A DNA stretch of 64,000 bases from Kovacikia minuta CCNUW1 (lineage in GTDB: Bacteria; Cyanobacteriota; Cyanobacteriia; Leptolyngbyales; Leptolyngbyaceae), in assembly GCF_020091585.1 (NCBI RefSeq), contig NZ_CP083582.1, positions 3,782,001-3,846,000 on the forward strand, given 5' to 3'. The notes under the pieces are model-generated. The model was not told the origin of the DNA. It was given only the letters and a program-made list of their open reading frames with translations, and made no database searches. Within the stretch, counting starts at the first letter, position 1; each line of letters begins with the position of its first letter. The translations under genes were made by a program, and so were the position numbers. Positions 1 through 8,856 of this stretch are shown here, piece after piece.

Positions 1-357
1 GAACCCTCCTGTCCTATTTTGATTGCAGAGAATGGGATGGCATTACGCCGCAAACCAGACAACAGCATCGCAACGTTTCGGGGCGACCAACTGCGTCGGA
101 GTGAATTTCTAAAAGCACATATTCAGCAAGTCCAGCGGTTACTGAAAGAAGAAGTTCCACTGGTAGGTTATATGCACTGGTCTCTTACAGATAACTACGA
201 GTGGGGATCTTATACTCCACGATTTGGCTTGTTTGCAATTGATTTTGCTCAAGGAACCGATCGCCTGATCGAAGACCATCTTGGCGATCGCCCCTCGGAA
301 ACCTATGCCCAACTCATTCAGAAAGTACGTAACCTTCAACCTTCCAGCACGTTCTAA
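1..357 (+). CDS. GH1 family beta-glucosidase, C-terminal part
   Basis: This is the 3' end of a glycoside hydrolase family 1 gene that begins outside the window; the frame is open from base 1. The motif LIAENG near the edge matches the GH1 consensus TENG, whose Glu is the catalytic nucleophile. Further on, WSLTDNYEW followed by a GSYTPRFGLFAID-like stretch is the classic GH1 C-terminal active-site block that lines the sugar-binding pocket. The family hydrolyses beta-glucosides or beta-galactosides, usually in the cytoplasm. The TAA stop (355-357) is also the inferred target-site duplication of the element inserted directly downstream. The family is certain; the substrate cannot be told from this part. 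Confidence 0.93.
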   Translation, partial: EPSCPILIAENGMALRRKPDNSIATFRGDQLRRSEFLKAHIQQVQRLLKEEVPLVGYMHWSLTDNYEWGSYTPRFGLFAIDFAQGTDRLIEDHLGDRPSETYAQLIQKVRNLQPSSTF

Positions 358-428
358 GAGGATGTTTGAAAAGGTATGGACTGTAAGATGCAACACTCAG
401 AGATCCCCCCTAACCCCCTTAAAAAGGG

Positions 429-1912
429 CTACCGTGTACACACAAATCGAGCCTAGACTAAGGTAGCTCCTCAAAACTCTCATTGATTATGGATAACCCC
501 ATTCTCATTCATGCAGCACAAATCAAAGGAACTGCATTTGGTGACCCTCGTTTAGTCAAAAGGGGGCGGCACTGTATGAAGCAATGCTTCAGCACCAATC
601 GGTAAACATTCGCCAAATCAGCCAAAATCGAGCTGAACAGATTGGCTACTATCGTTTCTTGGAGAATGAAAACGTGACGATATCCGAGTTAGTGCGGAGT
701 GTTGCTGACCAGTGCCAGGCGCAGGTGGAAGGATTGCATGTGTTATCGATTAGTGATAGCAGTGAGGTTAACTTGCAGTCCCATGCAGGGCGGTTAAAGC
801 CGCAAGGACTTGGGGTCGTTGGCAACGACCGAGATGTTGGGTTTTTCATTCATCCAACCCTGGTGCTGAATGCCGAGACTGGCTTTCCATTAGGGTTAAG
901 TACCATTCATTTGTGGAGTCGTGACATCGACCATAGCGATAAACATCAACGCGACTATCAACACCTGCCGATTGAGGAAAAGGAATCCTACAAATGGCTG
1001 CGATCGGCTGAAGGCAGCAACCGATGTTTGAGGGCTGGAGGAGCGAGGTTAATCACTCATATCGGCGACCGTGAAAGCGACCTGTATGAAGAATGGGCGA
1101 CGGTTCCAGACGCTCAAACCCATTTATTAATCAGGGTGTGTCAAAATCGTCGTCTGTGGCATCAGTCGTTATCGCTCTATGACTACCTGACGATTCAACC
1201 CGTTCAGGGAAGTTACACCGTGCAAGTGGTAGAAGATCCCCGTCGAGGGCAAACTGCACGAGAGGCATTGCTAGTTGTGCGTGTGGCGAAGGTTGAGATC
1301 CGGCGACCCGACAACCTCAACGCTCACGACTATCCTCCCAGTGTGGGTCTCTACGCCGTAGAGGCACAGGAAGTCAACCCACCCCCTGGACAACAACCGA
1401 TTCATTGGCGACTGTTGACCACTCATGAAGTCGTTTGCTTAGAACAGGCACTCCAAGTCATTCAGTGGTACTGCTGGCGCTGGCGGATTGAACAACTGTT
1501 TGCCACCCTCAAACAGGCCGGACTCAATCTCGAAGCGACGCAACTGGAATCGGTAGATGCCATTCAACGCTTGACTGTGCTGGCGCTGTCGATTGCCGTG
1601 CGAGTCCTACAACTGGTGGAAGGGCGAGATAACCCTGAGTTATCTGCCTCTGTTGCCTTTAGCGATGAACAGCAGCAATGCCTCACTCAGCTAGAACCGA
1701 CGTTGCAAGGACACACTCAAAAACAGCAGAATCCTCATCCTCCCAGTTCTTTAGCTTGGGCAACCTGGTTAATTGCTCGCTTAGGAGGATGGTCGGGTTA
1801 TCGCTCCCAACGTCCCCCCGGAATGCCTACTCTAATTCATGGTTTGCGGCAGTTTGAGGCAATCTTCATCGGGTGGAAACTAGCTCAAGCCCCACTTGTG
1901 TGTACACGGTAG
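429..1912 (+). mobile_element. IS4-family insertion sequence, 1484 bp
   Basis: Perfect inverted ends of 17 to 18 bp (GCTACCGTGTACACACAA at 428-445 and its reverse complement at 1896-1913) bound a single transposase gene. The insertion is flanked by an 11-bp direct repeat CTTAAAAAGGG (418-428 and 1913-1923). A target duplication of this length is known for the IS231-like branch of IS4. The intact ends and identical duplications point to a recent insertion, although the transposase reading frame is interrupted (see the pseudogene entry). Confidence 0.9.
489..1912 (+). pseudogene. IS4-family DDE transposase with a frameshift near its N-terminus
   Basis: The protein belongs to the Tn5/IS4-type DDE transposases. 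Visible motifs are ISDSSEVN (first Asp), GDRESD (second Asp) and YCWRWRIEQLFATLK, which fits the IS4 signature Y-(2)-R-(3)-E-(6)-K exactly. The natural start is probably ATG 489 (MDNPILIHAAQ..., then FGDPRLVKRG). The frame shifts by -1 at the G run 562-566 and then continues KRG-A-ALYEAMLQHQ into the long frame, which is open from ATG 584 to the TAG at 1910-1912. That TAG is formed by the last bases of the IS. A one-base deletion is the simplest explanation; a -1 slip on GGG is possible but is not usual in this family. Confidence 0.85.
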
Positions 1913-2165
1913 CTTAAAAAGGGGGGAAATAGGCTTAAAGTCCCCCTGATTAAGGGGGACTTAGGGGGATCGCATCTTTGCTACCGACAGTAGGACTTTT
2001 CAAACACCCTCTAACATCAGGCAGGGTCTACGCCCATAAAGTACTCCGCTCCCCTCTTCCGGTAAGAATTAACTCCTGTACAGCTTACCGACTGCTTACC
2101 GACCAGTAGAAGCCAGGGATCTTTGCGCGAGGCAGCCACAATCCTCGACCTCTAGCAGGTGACGG

Positions 2166-2384
2166 TTAATAGATAGTATGAGCGAGCTGGAAATGGCGCG
2201 AAAGGCGAATTCCCCAACCTATTGCGGTCAAACTCAGCAGCACCGGAGAAAGCCATTGCAGCCATTGCAGGTCAAACCCTTGCTGGGAAAGGAAAAGCAT
2301 TGCGGCATCATCCACAAAACTCAATGCAAATAACAGCAATTTGCTCAGAATACTACCAAGGGGGCTTTGTAGATGAAGGGTCAT
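2166..2384 (-). CDS. Small hypothetical membrane-type protein, 72 aa
   Basis: A 72-codon frame with two hydrophobic stretches (about residues 8-32 and 43-60, the second LSPVLLSLTAIGWGI). It ends in a short basic and polar tail. No family was recognised and no strong ribosome binding site precedes the ATG. The frame lies alone between the MITE and the acyltransferase. It may be a genuine small membrane protein or a chance frame. Confidence 0.3.
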   Translation of the reverse strand: MTLHLQSPLGSILSKLLLFALSFVDDAAMLFLSQQGFDLQWLQWLSPVLLSLTAIGWGIRLSRHFQLAHTIY

Positions 2385-2796
2385 GGGGGTAACCTGCTAG
2401 ATGGCAATCTTGAAAGGATCTATTCAGAGGTTCTCTGAATGGGAATGATTTTTAATCCGAGTATGTTCTGATCTTTCCAGGCTTAACTGAGCGCCTACTG
2501 ATGAATCCATGAGTTTATACGGATGTTCCAGAAAGGGAACCAATTAATCCCTCCCCAATCCCTAAAAAGAACACGCTTAGAAACTTGCCTGTAAGATATA
2601 GCAGAAAGAGCCTATCTACCTCATCCACCTCTCTAGCCCAAATGGATTATTTCAGGAGGGTGTTGCCATAGACAGCTGGTAAATGGGTAATTGGTAATGG
2701 TTAATTGGTTTTACTTTTCCTTTTTCCTGGACACCTGCTATCTGGTCCCTAACATCAAGTACCGACACCTATCCCTCATCACCTTTTCCCATCTCA
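2385..2796. other. Intergenic gap without recognised gene
   Basis: About 410 bases separate the small minus-strand frame from the acyltransferase. I see no RNA gene, no strong repeat and no convincing coding frame. The promoter of the downstream acyltransferase presumably lies here, but no clear -10/-35 pair stands out. Confidence 0.4.
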
Positions 2797-3615
2797 ATGC
2801 CAGTACAAGATCCCACTCAGCCAAAACTAGGATGGTCTTTGGATCAACGAGATCCCAGATTTATTACATCGCTCATGCCCCTTTGGGGATGGCTCTATCA
2901 CCACTATTTTCGAGTTCAGACAAGCGGGTGGCATCATATTCCAGCCAATGAAAAGGTTCTGCTGGTTGGTTCTCACAACGGTGGAATTTCTTCTCCAGAT
3001 ATGTTCATGATGATGTACGACTGGTTTCGTCGGTTCGGCGTTGAGCGTCCTGCCTATGGGTTAATGCATCCCAGTGTGTGGCAGGCAAGTCCAGTAGCAG
3101 CACAGTTAGCGGTTCGAACTGGAGCGGTGATCGCTCACCCCAAGATGGCGATCGCTGCCCTACAGCGGGGAGCCAGTATATTAATCTATCCAGGTGGCGC
3201 AGAGGACATTTTTCGACCTCACCATTTGCGCCACAAAATTCACTTCTGCGGTCGTCAAGGATTTATTAAAATTGCTCTGCGAGAGAAAGTCCCAATTGTG
3301 CCCATTGTCTCCAGCGGTGCCCATGATACGTTGATTGTTCTGACGGACATCTATCAAGTAATCAGACAACTCCATGAATGGGGGATGCCCTGGTTGTTTG
3401 GCATCGATCCAGTTGTGTTTCCAATTTACCTGGGGCTACCCTGGGGAGTGGGGATCGGTCCCCTACCCAACATTCCACTTCCTGTCCAAATTCATACGCG
3501 GGTCTGTTCGCCAATCGTATTCGAGCGTTATGGTCGTGAAGCTGCCAGCGATCGCGCATATGTCCATGCCTGTTATGAAGATTGTCTGCACCCAAATGCA
3601 GCAGGAGCTAGATAG
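2797..3615 (+). CDS. DGAT2/MGAT-like acyltransferase (LPLAT superfamily)
   Basis: A 272-residue member of the lysophospholipid acyltransferase superfamily, closest in motif style to the diacylglycerol/monoacylglycerol acyltransferase branch. The block VGSHNGGISSPD (about residues 52-63) is the variant of the HX4D catalytic box seen in that branch, and ILIYPGGAEDIFRP (about 127-140) matches the PGGxxE block that binds the glycerol-type acceptor. Such enzymes move an acyl group from acyl-ACP or acyl-CoA to a lipid alcohol (diacylglycerol, phytol or a quinol) at the membrane. The acceptor cannot be read from sequence. ATG 2797 follows an AT-rich leader without a strong Shine-Dalgarno. It is monocistronic, with a 7-bp repeat cluster downstream. 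Confidence 0.8.
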   Translation: MPVQDPTQPKLGWSLDQRDPRFITSLMPLWGWLYHHYFRVQTSGWHHIPANEKVLLVGSHNGGISSPDMFMMMYDWFRRFGVERPAYGLMHPSVWQASPVAAQLAVRTGAVIAHPKMAIAALQRGASILIYPGGAEDIFRPHHLRHKIHFCGRQGFIKIALREKVPIVPIVSSGAHDTLIVLTDIYQVIRQLHEWGMPWLFGIDPVVFPIYLGLPWGVGIGPLPNIPLPVQIHTRVCSPIVFERYGREAASDRAYVHACYEDCLHPNAAGAR

Positions 3616-3649
3616 TTTGGTGAAGCAAACCAGGGCGCAAAGGATGGGG

Positions 3650-3788
3650 GATGAAGGATGAGGGATGAAGGGGAGGGAAAGGGTTTTAAGTTTTGAGTTT
3701 TAAGTTTTGAGTTGATTAGCGAACAGTGAACAATGAGGCAGTGAGACATGAATGGCACCTGCCACCTACCACCTGCCACCTACCACCT
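3650..3788. repeat. Heptanucleotide repeat cluster
   Basis: A mixed cluster of 7-bp units: GGATGAG/GGATGAA, TTTTGAG/TTTTAAG and CCACCTA/CCACCTG. It runs up to six bases before the ATG at 3794, so it replaces the normal leader and ribosome binding site of the next gene. Confidence 0.85.
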
Positions 3789-3793
3789 CTTTT

Positions 3794-5530
3794 ATGACAT
3801 CTCTGACTTCAGACCAGCGCAATTCCTTATATCTTCAGGAAGCAGTGCGAGCAGGGATTCACAAACCAATTTTGGCAGCACTACATCGGGTACACCACAA
3901 CCCTGTTCTTTCAGATGGAGAAACTGGGCTGGGAATTTCTCCAAAGACTTCGATCGCCCTGAATCCGATCAACAGCTTGACCGAGCAGGTTCGATATGCT
4001 GCCAATACGGTTCGCAGTCTGACCAACGATTTGATGGACTCAGGCTGGCAAGTAATGGATTTTTGGGACAGCGAAAAGGGCTGGTATGCGGACAAATTTA
4101 TTCGGGCGATCGCGGCGGGCTACACTGCACCCATTAGTGATCCAACGGCTGCCGTTTTAGAATCCACTGATGCCAAAAATCTAATGCAGGCTTATCAGGC
4201 AGACTCAGCCATCGATTTTGCAATGGCTCATGTTCCCGCTAATCAAGCCTATCTAGATCAGGCGTTGTTAAGTCTAGTGGAGCAATTGTCCCACCATTAT
4301 CTTGCCCTGGACTTCCAGCGGCATGCCCTATTAGAGATGGTACGTCTCTGGTTGCGACTGGACGATCGCGAAATAGCCACAACTGTTCTTGAGGTTCAAA
4401 CCCGCACCAGGGCTGACCCCACAATGGTCAGCGAATTCTATCTGGATCTGGCTTTACTGCGATTTGTTCGCGGGATCGCTCCAAACTACTCCAGCTATCC
4501 TCACCAACGGGAAGCCCTGTTACGTCTGACCCAACTCTGGCGACAACTCGACTCACGGGAAGCTGCGATCGCTTCTTTAGCAAAAAATACGTCCCCCGCC
4601 CCTGACCTCAACTTTGTCGATCCACCATTAATGGCTCTGGTTCAGCAGATTCCCTATTCCTATCAAGCAAAAGGGGTGCAGCGAAATGCGTTGGTTGAAG
4701 GGTTTCGTCTTTGGCAGCAGCTAGAAACCCGTAGTGCTGCCTTAGTCACGCTTGGTGTGAACCCCGAAATTTTCTCCACCCCCAACCCCCAACCCAGCAC
4801 CCTTCAGATGGCAGCCAGCCAACTCGATCGGGCACTGCTCGACTTTGTTCGCCACATTCCCAATCTCTATCAAACTGCCGAGCATCAACGGGAAGCCCTA
4901 TTGCACCTGGTTCAACTGTGGCGAGGAATTGCGACTCAGGAGCAAACCGTACCATCCCTGGTTGAGGATTTGAAACGGACGCAGACTGCCCATCGGGATA
5001 GCCAGGAAGCTCCCCCCACCCCCATTCCAGGCTTTCTGCCAGCCCACCCCGATCGCTGGACTCTTGACAACATTCAACTGTTTGCAGCGATTCGTCCCAA
5101 CGGCAGCCTGACCTGGGCAGAAGCCACCCACGGTGGTATACACATGCCCCCCAATCAGGCAACTGTAGACGCCATTACAGGCATTGCCGAGCGGGCTGAG
5201 CAAATCCGAGATCGCCTCGGTCGTCCCTTCCGGATCATCCATTGGTATCATCCCGCCGCTCCCAGTGCCTGCGCTGAAAGAGATCCTGAGGATCGGCATG
5301 CCATTGGCGACGCGATCGACTTTTACTGTGAAGGATTCACAGCAGACCAACTCTACTGGTTCCTCGACCCGTGGTGGACGGGTGGACTGTGCCGTTACAG
5401 ACACCTGCCCTATGTTGTTTACATTGATGGGCGGAGGGAGCGGGCTAGAGGGGTGAAGGAAAGGCAGAGGGCAGAAGTGGGGAGTGGGGAGTGGGGAGTG
5501 GAGAATAGGGAATCAGGAGCCAGAAGTTAG
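3794..5530 (+). CDS. Repeat-containing M15 family peptidase
   Basis: I chose ATG 3794 (MTSLTSDQRN) because the upstream in-frame ATG at 3752 lies inside the 7-bp repeat cluster; this gives 578 residues. After an N-terminal domain (about 1-120) come four imperfect units of 60 to 70 residues with the pattern LDxALLxFVxxIxxxYxxxxxQREALLxLxxLW, starting near residues 152, 216, 274 and 344. The C-terminus (about 420-545) is a peptidase M15 domain of the D-Ala-D-Ala type; it shows RIIHWYHP and RHAIGDAIDFYC, which carry the His and Asp of the zinc site. Such enzymes trim peptidoglycan stem peptides. No signal peptide is obvious. The last 30 or so residues (GRRERARG onward) are translated from the following 7-bp repeat cluster. 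Confidence 0.72.
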   Translation: MTSLTSDQRNSLYLQEAVRAGIHKPILAALHRVHHNPVLSDGETGLGISPKTSIALNPINSLTEQVRYAANTVRSLTNDLMDSGWQVMDFWDSEKGWYADKFIRAIAAGYTAPISDPTAAVLESTDAKNLMQAYQADSAIDFAMAHVPANQAYLDQALLSLVEQLSHHYLALDFQRHALLEMVRLWLRLDDREIATTVLEVQTRTRADPTMVSEFYLDLALLRFVRGIAPNYSSYPHQREALLRLTQLWRQLDSREAAIASLAKNTSPAPDLNFVDPPLMALVQQIPYSYQAKGVQRNALVEGFRLWQQLETRSAALVTLGVNPEIFSTPNPQPSTLQMAASQLDRALLDFVRHIPNLYQTAEHQREALLHLVQLWRGIATQEQTVPSLVEDLKRTQTAHRDSQEAPPTPIPGFLPAHPDRWTLDNIQLFAAIRPNGSLTWAEATHGGIHMPPNQATVDAITGIAERAEQIRDRLGRPFRIIHWYHPAAPSACAERDPEDRHAIGDAIDFYCEGFTADQLYWFLDPWWTGGLCRYRHLPYVVYIDGRRERARGVKERQRAEVGSGEWGVENRESGARS

Positions 5531-5735
5531 AAGAGGACGCGGAGACGCGGAGAGGCAGAGGGAAAGGCAGAGGGCAGAAAGTAGGGGACAAAAGGCAGAG
5601 GGCAATAGAATCGGCAATTGTCCCTATCACCTGACACCTGACACCTGACACCTGACACCTGACACCTTTTATCCTTTATCCTTCATCCCTCACCCCTCAT
5701 CCCTCATCCTTTATCCTTCCCTTCCCCCCCTGTCG
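5455..5735. repeat. Heptanucleotide repeat cluster
   Basis: Successive blocks of different 7-bp units: GGCAGAG, GGGAGTG, ACACCTG (at least five perfect copies around 5627-5666) and CTTTATC/CCCTCAT. The cluster starts within the 3' end of the M15 peptidase frame and fills the gap before the dynamin-like gene. Confidence 0.9.
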
Positions 5736-5775
5736 CCTGTTATACCTAAATAACGGGCTTGAGGGAAATCGCAGC

Positions 5776-7431
5776 ATGGTGCAGGGAGATGCTTACCAAG
5801 ATCTTTTAGACAGTCTGAGAGCAGCGGCAGGCTTACTGAATCTCGATCGCACGTCCCAACTCCAACGAGACATCGTTGCTGTCTGTGATCAGTGGGTACG
5901 TCCCAGCTTCCGAATTGCGGTGTTTGGGCCGTTTAACTACGGCAAATCGACGTTGTTAAATGCACTTCTGGGAGAGCGGGCTTTGCCTATCGACCTGATT
6001 CCAACCACGGGTGCGGCAATTACGGTTCGCTATGGAAACGAATTGCAAACACGCATTCAACTGGTGAATGGCACAGCCATCCATGAAACAGGAACCGAAG
6101 TTCTAAAACGGTTTGCGATTCTGGATGACAACCGTTGCATGCGCCAGGATGTTGCTTCGGTAGAGGTGCTGTGCCCCCATCCTTTTCTAAAAACGGGCGT
6201 AGAATTGGTTGATTTGCCCGGAACGGACGATCGAGAAGCCCAGGATGCACTGGTGAAAGACCAATTGCTTACGGCTGACTTGATCGTGCAGGTATTGGAT
6301 GGACGCAAACTGATGACCCTGGGCGAACGGGAGCATCTGCGGGATTGGTTGCAGGATCGTGGCATTGAAACGGTGGTGTTTGTCGTCAATTTTCTCAACC
6401 TGTTGGAACCGGATGAGCAAAAACAGGTCTACAACCGTTTGCGGTTTGTTGCAGAAAGTTTCCGTTCCAAACTGCCTGCTGGTATCAGCAACCTGTATCG
6501 GGTGGATGCATTACCTGCCCTCCGTGCTCGCTTAAAGGGGGACATGCCCGCTGCCCAGGTTGCAGGACTCCCAAGCTTTGAGTCGGCATTGCAGACGATC
6601 GTAGAGGGACAACGGCAACAGACAGAAGCACGACTGCCAAGGGTAAGGGCGATCGCACAACAGGTCAAACAAACGTTGCAAACAAGTGTTGATCAGGTAA
6701 CGGTGGAGCTGGCAGCCGTTGAAGCCAAACGCCAGCAAAAGATCCAAATTAAACAAAAAGCGGTGCAATTAATTCGCAAGGGATTTGAAACGAGCGTGAC
6801 CGAGTTTAGTGATTGGCTCTCGTTAACCCATTTGCTGAATTGCTACCAGACTGAAGCGGCACAGGCATTGCAACAGGGAACCTTCAAAACCTGGGAAACA
6901 GGTGCGTTTAAGCGGGCAGCGATCGATCACCAGCAGGCAGTGGCGAAATGGGTTCATCAGGCATGCGAGTTTTTTGATCGCCCCCGTCCTAACCAGCTCC
7001 TAATTGCCTTTCCGCCAGAACCTCAACTTGTGCCACCCGAACCATCCCCACCCACCCCTTCATCCAAATCAACGGATGTGACTCCGGTTGCGATCGCCAC
7101 GGGTCTGGGTTGGGTATTAGGCGGTCCGGTTGGCGGTGCTATTTTGGGCGGTGCGTCCTATTTGCTCAACAAAACCCTGGATTCTGACAAGCCCCAAACC
7201 TCAGCACCATCGGCTGCTCCAGCAACCTATCTCTATCTGGATGCGGTAAGAGAATACCTGGTCAACTTTAGTGCAATTAACCTTTCAGCATTACAGAAGT
7301 ATGAAACTGTTGCCGATCGCATCATCCATTTCGATCCATTAGAAGAACCCACAGAAATCACTGAACAACATCATCAATTAGAGCTACTGCGATCGACCTT
7401 AGCGCGGTTGGATCAAACATTAGCGAATTAA
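5776..7431 (+). CDS. Dynamin-like GTPase
   Basis: A 551-residue bacterial dynamin-like protein. The GTPase domain shows G1 GPFNYGKST (about residue 52), the G2 threonines in PTTGA, G3 DLPGTDD (about 151) and a G4-like VVNFLN. A long helical region with coiled-coil character follows (about 285-400). A glycine-rich hydrophobic segment (about 438-460, GLGWVLGGPVGGAILGGASY) resembles the membrane-inserting paddle of bacterial dynamins. Family members bind and remodel membranes in a GTP-dependent way; in cyanobacteria the plasma or thylakoid membrane is the likely site. Start ATG 5776. Monocistronic. Confidence 0.85.
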   Translation: MVQGDAYQDLLDSLRAAAGLLNLDRTSQLQRDIVAVCDQWVRPSFRIAVFGPFNYGKSTLLNALLGERALPIDLIPTTGAAITVRYGNELQTRIQLVNGTAIHETGTEVLKRFAILDDNRCMRQDVASVEVLCPHPFLKTGVELVDLPGTDDREAQDALVKDQLLTADLIVQVLDGRKLMTLGEREHLRDWLQDRGIETVVFVVNFLNLLEPDEQKQVYNRLRFVAESFRSKLPAGISNLYRVDALPALRARLKGDMPAAQVAGLPSFESALQTIVEGQRQQTEARLPRVRAIAQQVKQTLQTSVDQVTVELAAVEAKRQQKIQIKQKAVQLIRKGFETSVTEFSDWLSLTHLLNCYQTEAAQALQQGTFKTWETGAFKRAAIDHQQAVAKWVHQACEFFDRPRPNQLLIAFPPEPQLVPPEPSPPTPSSKSTDVTPVAIATGLGWVLGGPVGGAILGGASYLLNKTLDSDKPQTSAPSAAPATYLYLDAVREYLVNFSAINLSALQKYETVADRIIHFDPLEEPTEITEQHHQLELLRSTLARLDQTLAN

Positions 7432-7446
7432 GCGAATTAGCCTGCA

Positions 7447-7606
7447 CGCTAAGAATCGCGGATTTATTAAGGTGTCATTCCTTACATAGGGGCGTGGCAT
7501 TTGGTAAAAAGCCTTTGCCATTGTTCCAGAGTTCTCTGCCGCATGCCGCGCCCCTACAAGTAAAGGGTTACAGTTGATCAGGTGATTGAATTCACGATCC
7601 TAAACC
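7447..7606. repeat. Diverged MITE-like element
   Basis: The stretch contains arms around TAGGGGCGTGGCATTTGG and its reverse relative GCCGCGCCCCTACA. Its outer ends resemble the inverted ends of the elements at 33550-33683 and 42550-42661 (right end TTCACGATCCTAA). It is a degenerate member of the same dispersed family, and its ends are approximate. Confidence 0.45.
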
Positions 7607-7639
7607 CATACAAGTTGCCGATTTTATCTCGTTCTTATT

Positions 7640-7849
7640 CTCTAGAACGCCAGTACAGAAACCGAGATCCTTCTGACCAAGCGCTTAATTTTCGTCGCAT
7701 CCTGCACAAGAAACCTAGTTTCTAACAATACCGTATCGATGCTCTAGAAGGCCGGTACAGAAACCGGGTTTCTTCTATGAGATGCTCAAGTTTCGTTGCA
7801 TATCCTCACCAGAAACCCGGTTTCTCGAAATACCGTATCGATGCTCTAG
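7640..7849. repeat. Two 102-bp tandem repeats carrying AGAAACC/GGTTTCT palindromes
   Basis: CTCTAG occurs at 7640, 7742 and 7844, marking two complete 102-bp units and the start of a third. Each unit contains two palindromes of the type AGAAACCNGGTTTCT and ends in TACCGTATCGATG. The second unit runs into the 3' end of cysC and supplies its last codons and stop. A related palindrome pair lies at about 18105-18175. Confidence 0.85.
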
Positions 7850-8422
7850 CGTCTCCGCAGTCAATTGCTCAATTCTTGGTAAATAACCTCCAGCCTCCAG
7901 CCAGTTGGTGATCCTGGCGACACTTTCATCTACTGTTTCGTTGCCTGTATAGCAAGTGATGTCCGGATTGAGAGGTGCTTCGTAGGGATCATCAATACCT
8001 GTGAAAAATTTAATTTGCCCCGATCGTGCTTGAGCGTACAACCCTTTCACGTCCCTGGCTTCACACACTTCCAGGGGGGCATCGACATAGATTTCAACAA
8101 AGTTATGAAGTCTGGAGCGGAGTTCATTGCGGACGGAACGATAGGGACTGATCAGCGCGACGATGACGATTATTCCATTGCGGCTCAGCAGGTTTGCAAC
8201 ATCGCCAACGCGACGCACATTCCTATCCCGGTCTTCTCGGCTAAAGCCCAATCCTTTGGAGAGATTTTGGCGAATGGCATCCCCATCCAGACATTCAACG
8301 GGTCGATCGCGTTTTTGTAGTTTATGTTCTAGATGTTGGGCGATTGTGGTTTTGCCAGCTCCACTGAGTCCGGTCAACCATAAAACGACACCCCTATCTT
8401 TCAAAGGCAAGTTGTTGGTCAT
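7775..8422 (-). CDS. cysC: Adenylylsulfate (APS) kinase
   Basis: The enzyme phosphorylates APS to PAPS in sulfate assimilation or sulfation. The sequence shows the P-loop GLSGAGKTT (about residues 18-26) and DGDAIRQNLSKGLGFS, with the conserved DGD and the APS-binding GFS. YVDAPLEVCEARDVKGLY and the FTGIDDPYE block are also typical of CysC. The core ends near residue 188 (WLEAGGYLP), matching the usual length of about 175-200. The last 25 or so residues (HRYGISRNRVSGED...) are encoded by the palindromic 102-bp tandem repeat and are unlikely to have a conserved role. Start ATG 8422. Monocistronic. Confidence 0.93.
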   Translation of the reverse strand: MTNNLPLKDRGVVLWLTGLSGAGKTTIAQHLEHKLQKRDRPVECLDGDAIRQNLSKGLGFSREDRDRNVRRVGDVANLLSRNGIIVIVALISPYRSVRNELRSRLHNFVEIYVDAPLEVCEARDVKGLYAQARSGQIKFFTGIDDPYEAPLNPDITCYTGNETVDESVARITNWLEAGGYLPRIEQLTAETLEHRYGISRNRVSGEDMQRNLSIS

Positions 8423-8856
8423 ATTCTAATAGGAATGGGAACTTCATCGGGGCAATATCCTCGACTCATTTCACCAGTTTTCCCGGTTGGCTCTGTTTTC
8501 TGGCAATTTTATACCCTGCCTCACCCTTCAGTACGATCGATCGCCTCATAGGTTGGGTTGAGTCCCGTCAAGCTTTTCACCCATCACCTCCCGGTTCCAG
8601 CGCAACCCAACATCCCCCAACTTCAGCACGGCTTAAATATTGGTTTTCATACTTCAATCCAACCAAAGCGAGAGGAGCGATCGCGCCGATTTGCTGATTT
8701 TTGAGGGACGATCGCCTACTGAGTTTGTTCGATGGAAAGAGTCGGAGCAAGGGCGACGCATTTAGAAGAGGCTGAAAGCACTGTTGCTATTGGGTTTGTG
8801 TTCTTAACTTAATTTGAAGGGAGGGGCGATCGCACTCCGACGAGAGATGATTGCAT
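8423..8856. other. Intergenic gap without recognised gene
   Basis: About 430 bases between cysC and the ankyrin gene. They contain several CGATCG-type HIP1 sites but no frame, RNA or strong repeat that I can support. Confidence 0.4.

Larger units (their letters stand above)
358..2011. mobile_element. MITE-like element with 17-bp inverted ends, split by an IS4 insertion
   Basis: The left end (357-373, AGAGGATGTTTGAAAAG) and right end (1996-2012, CTTTTCAAACACCCTCT) are inverted repeats with one mismatch. TAA flanks both sides (355-357 and 2012-2014), consistent with a 3-bp target duplication of the TNA type used by IS5-related transposons. Without the IS at 429-1912 and its 11-bp duplication the element would be about 160 bp, non-coding and C/G-run rich (CCCCCTAACCCC, GGGGGACTTAGGGGG). 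It is probably a non-autonomous element mobilised by an IS5-type transposase. The boundaries are seen in the sequence; the family is inferred. Confidence 0.6.

Noticed and set aside
139-396. Minus-strand frame of 85 codons overlapping the GH1 gene end
   Set aside because: It is antisense to a clear GH1 coding sequence and its product resembles no protein.
3748-4137. 129-codon plus-strand frame overlapping the M15 peptidase start
   Set aside because: It is a shadow frame; the M15 frame carries the recognisable domain and repeats, and this one starts in the 7-bp repeat cluster.
5627-5666. Possible CRISPR or phase-variation tract formed by ACACCTG repeats
   Set aside because: Seven-base tandem units without spacers are the general cyanobacterial short tandem repeat type. 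The tract sits between genes with no promoter that it would switch.
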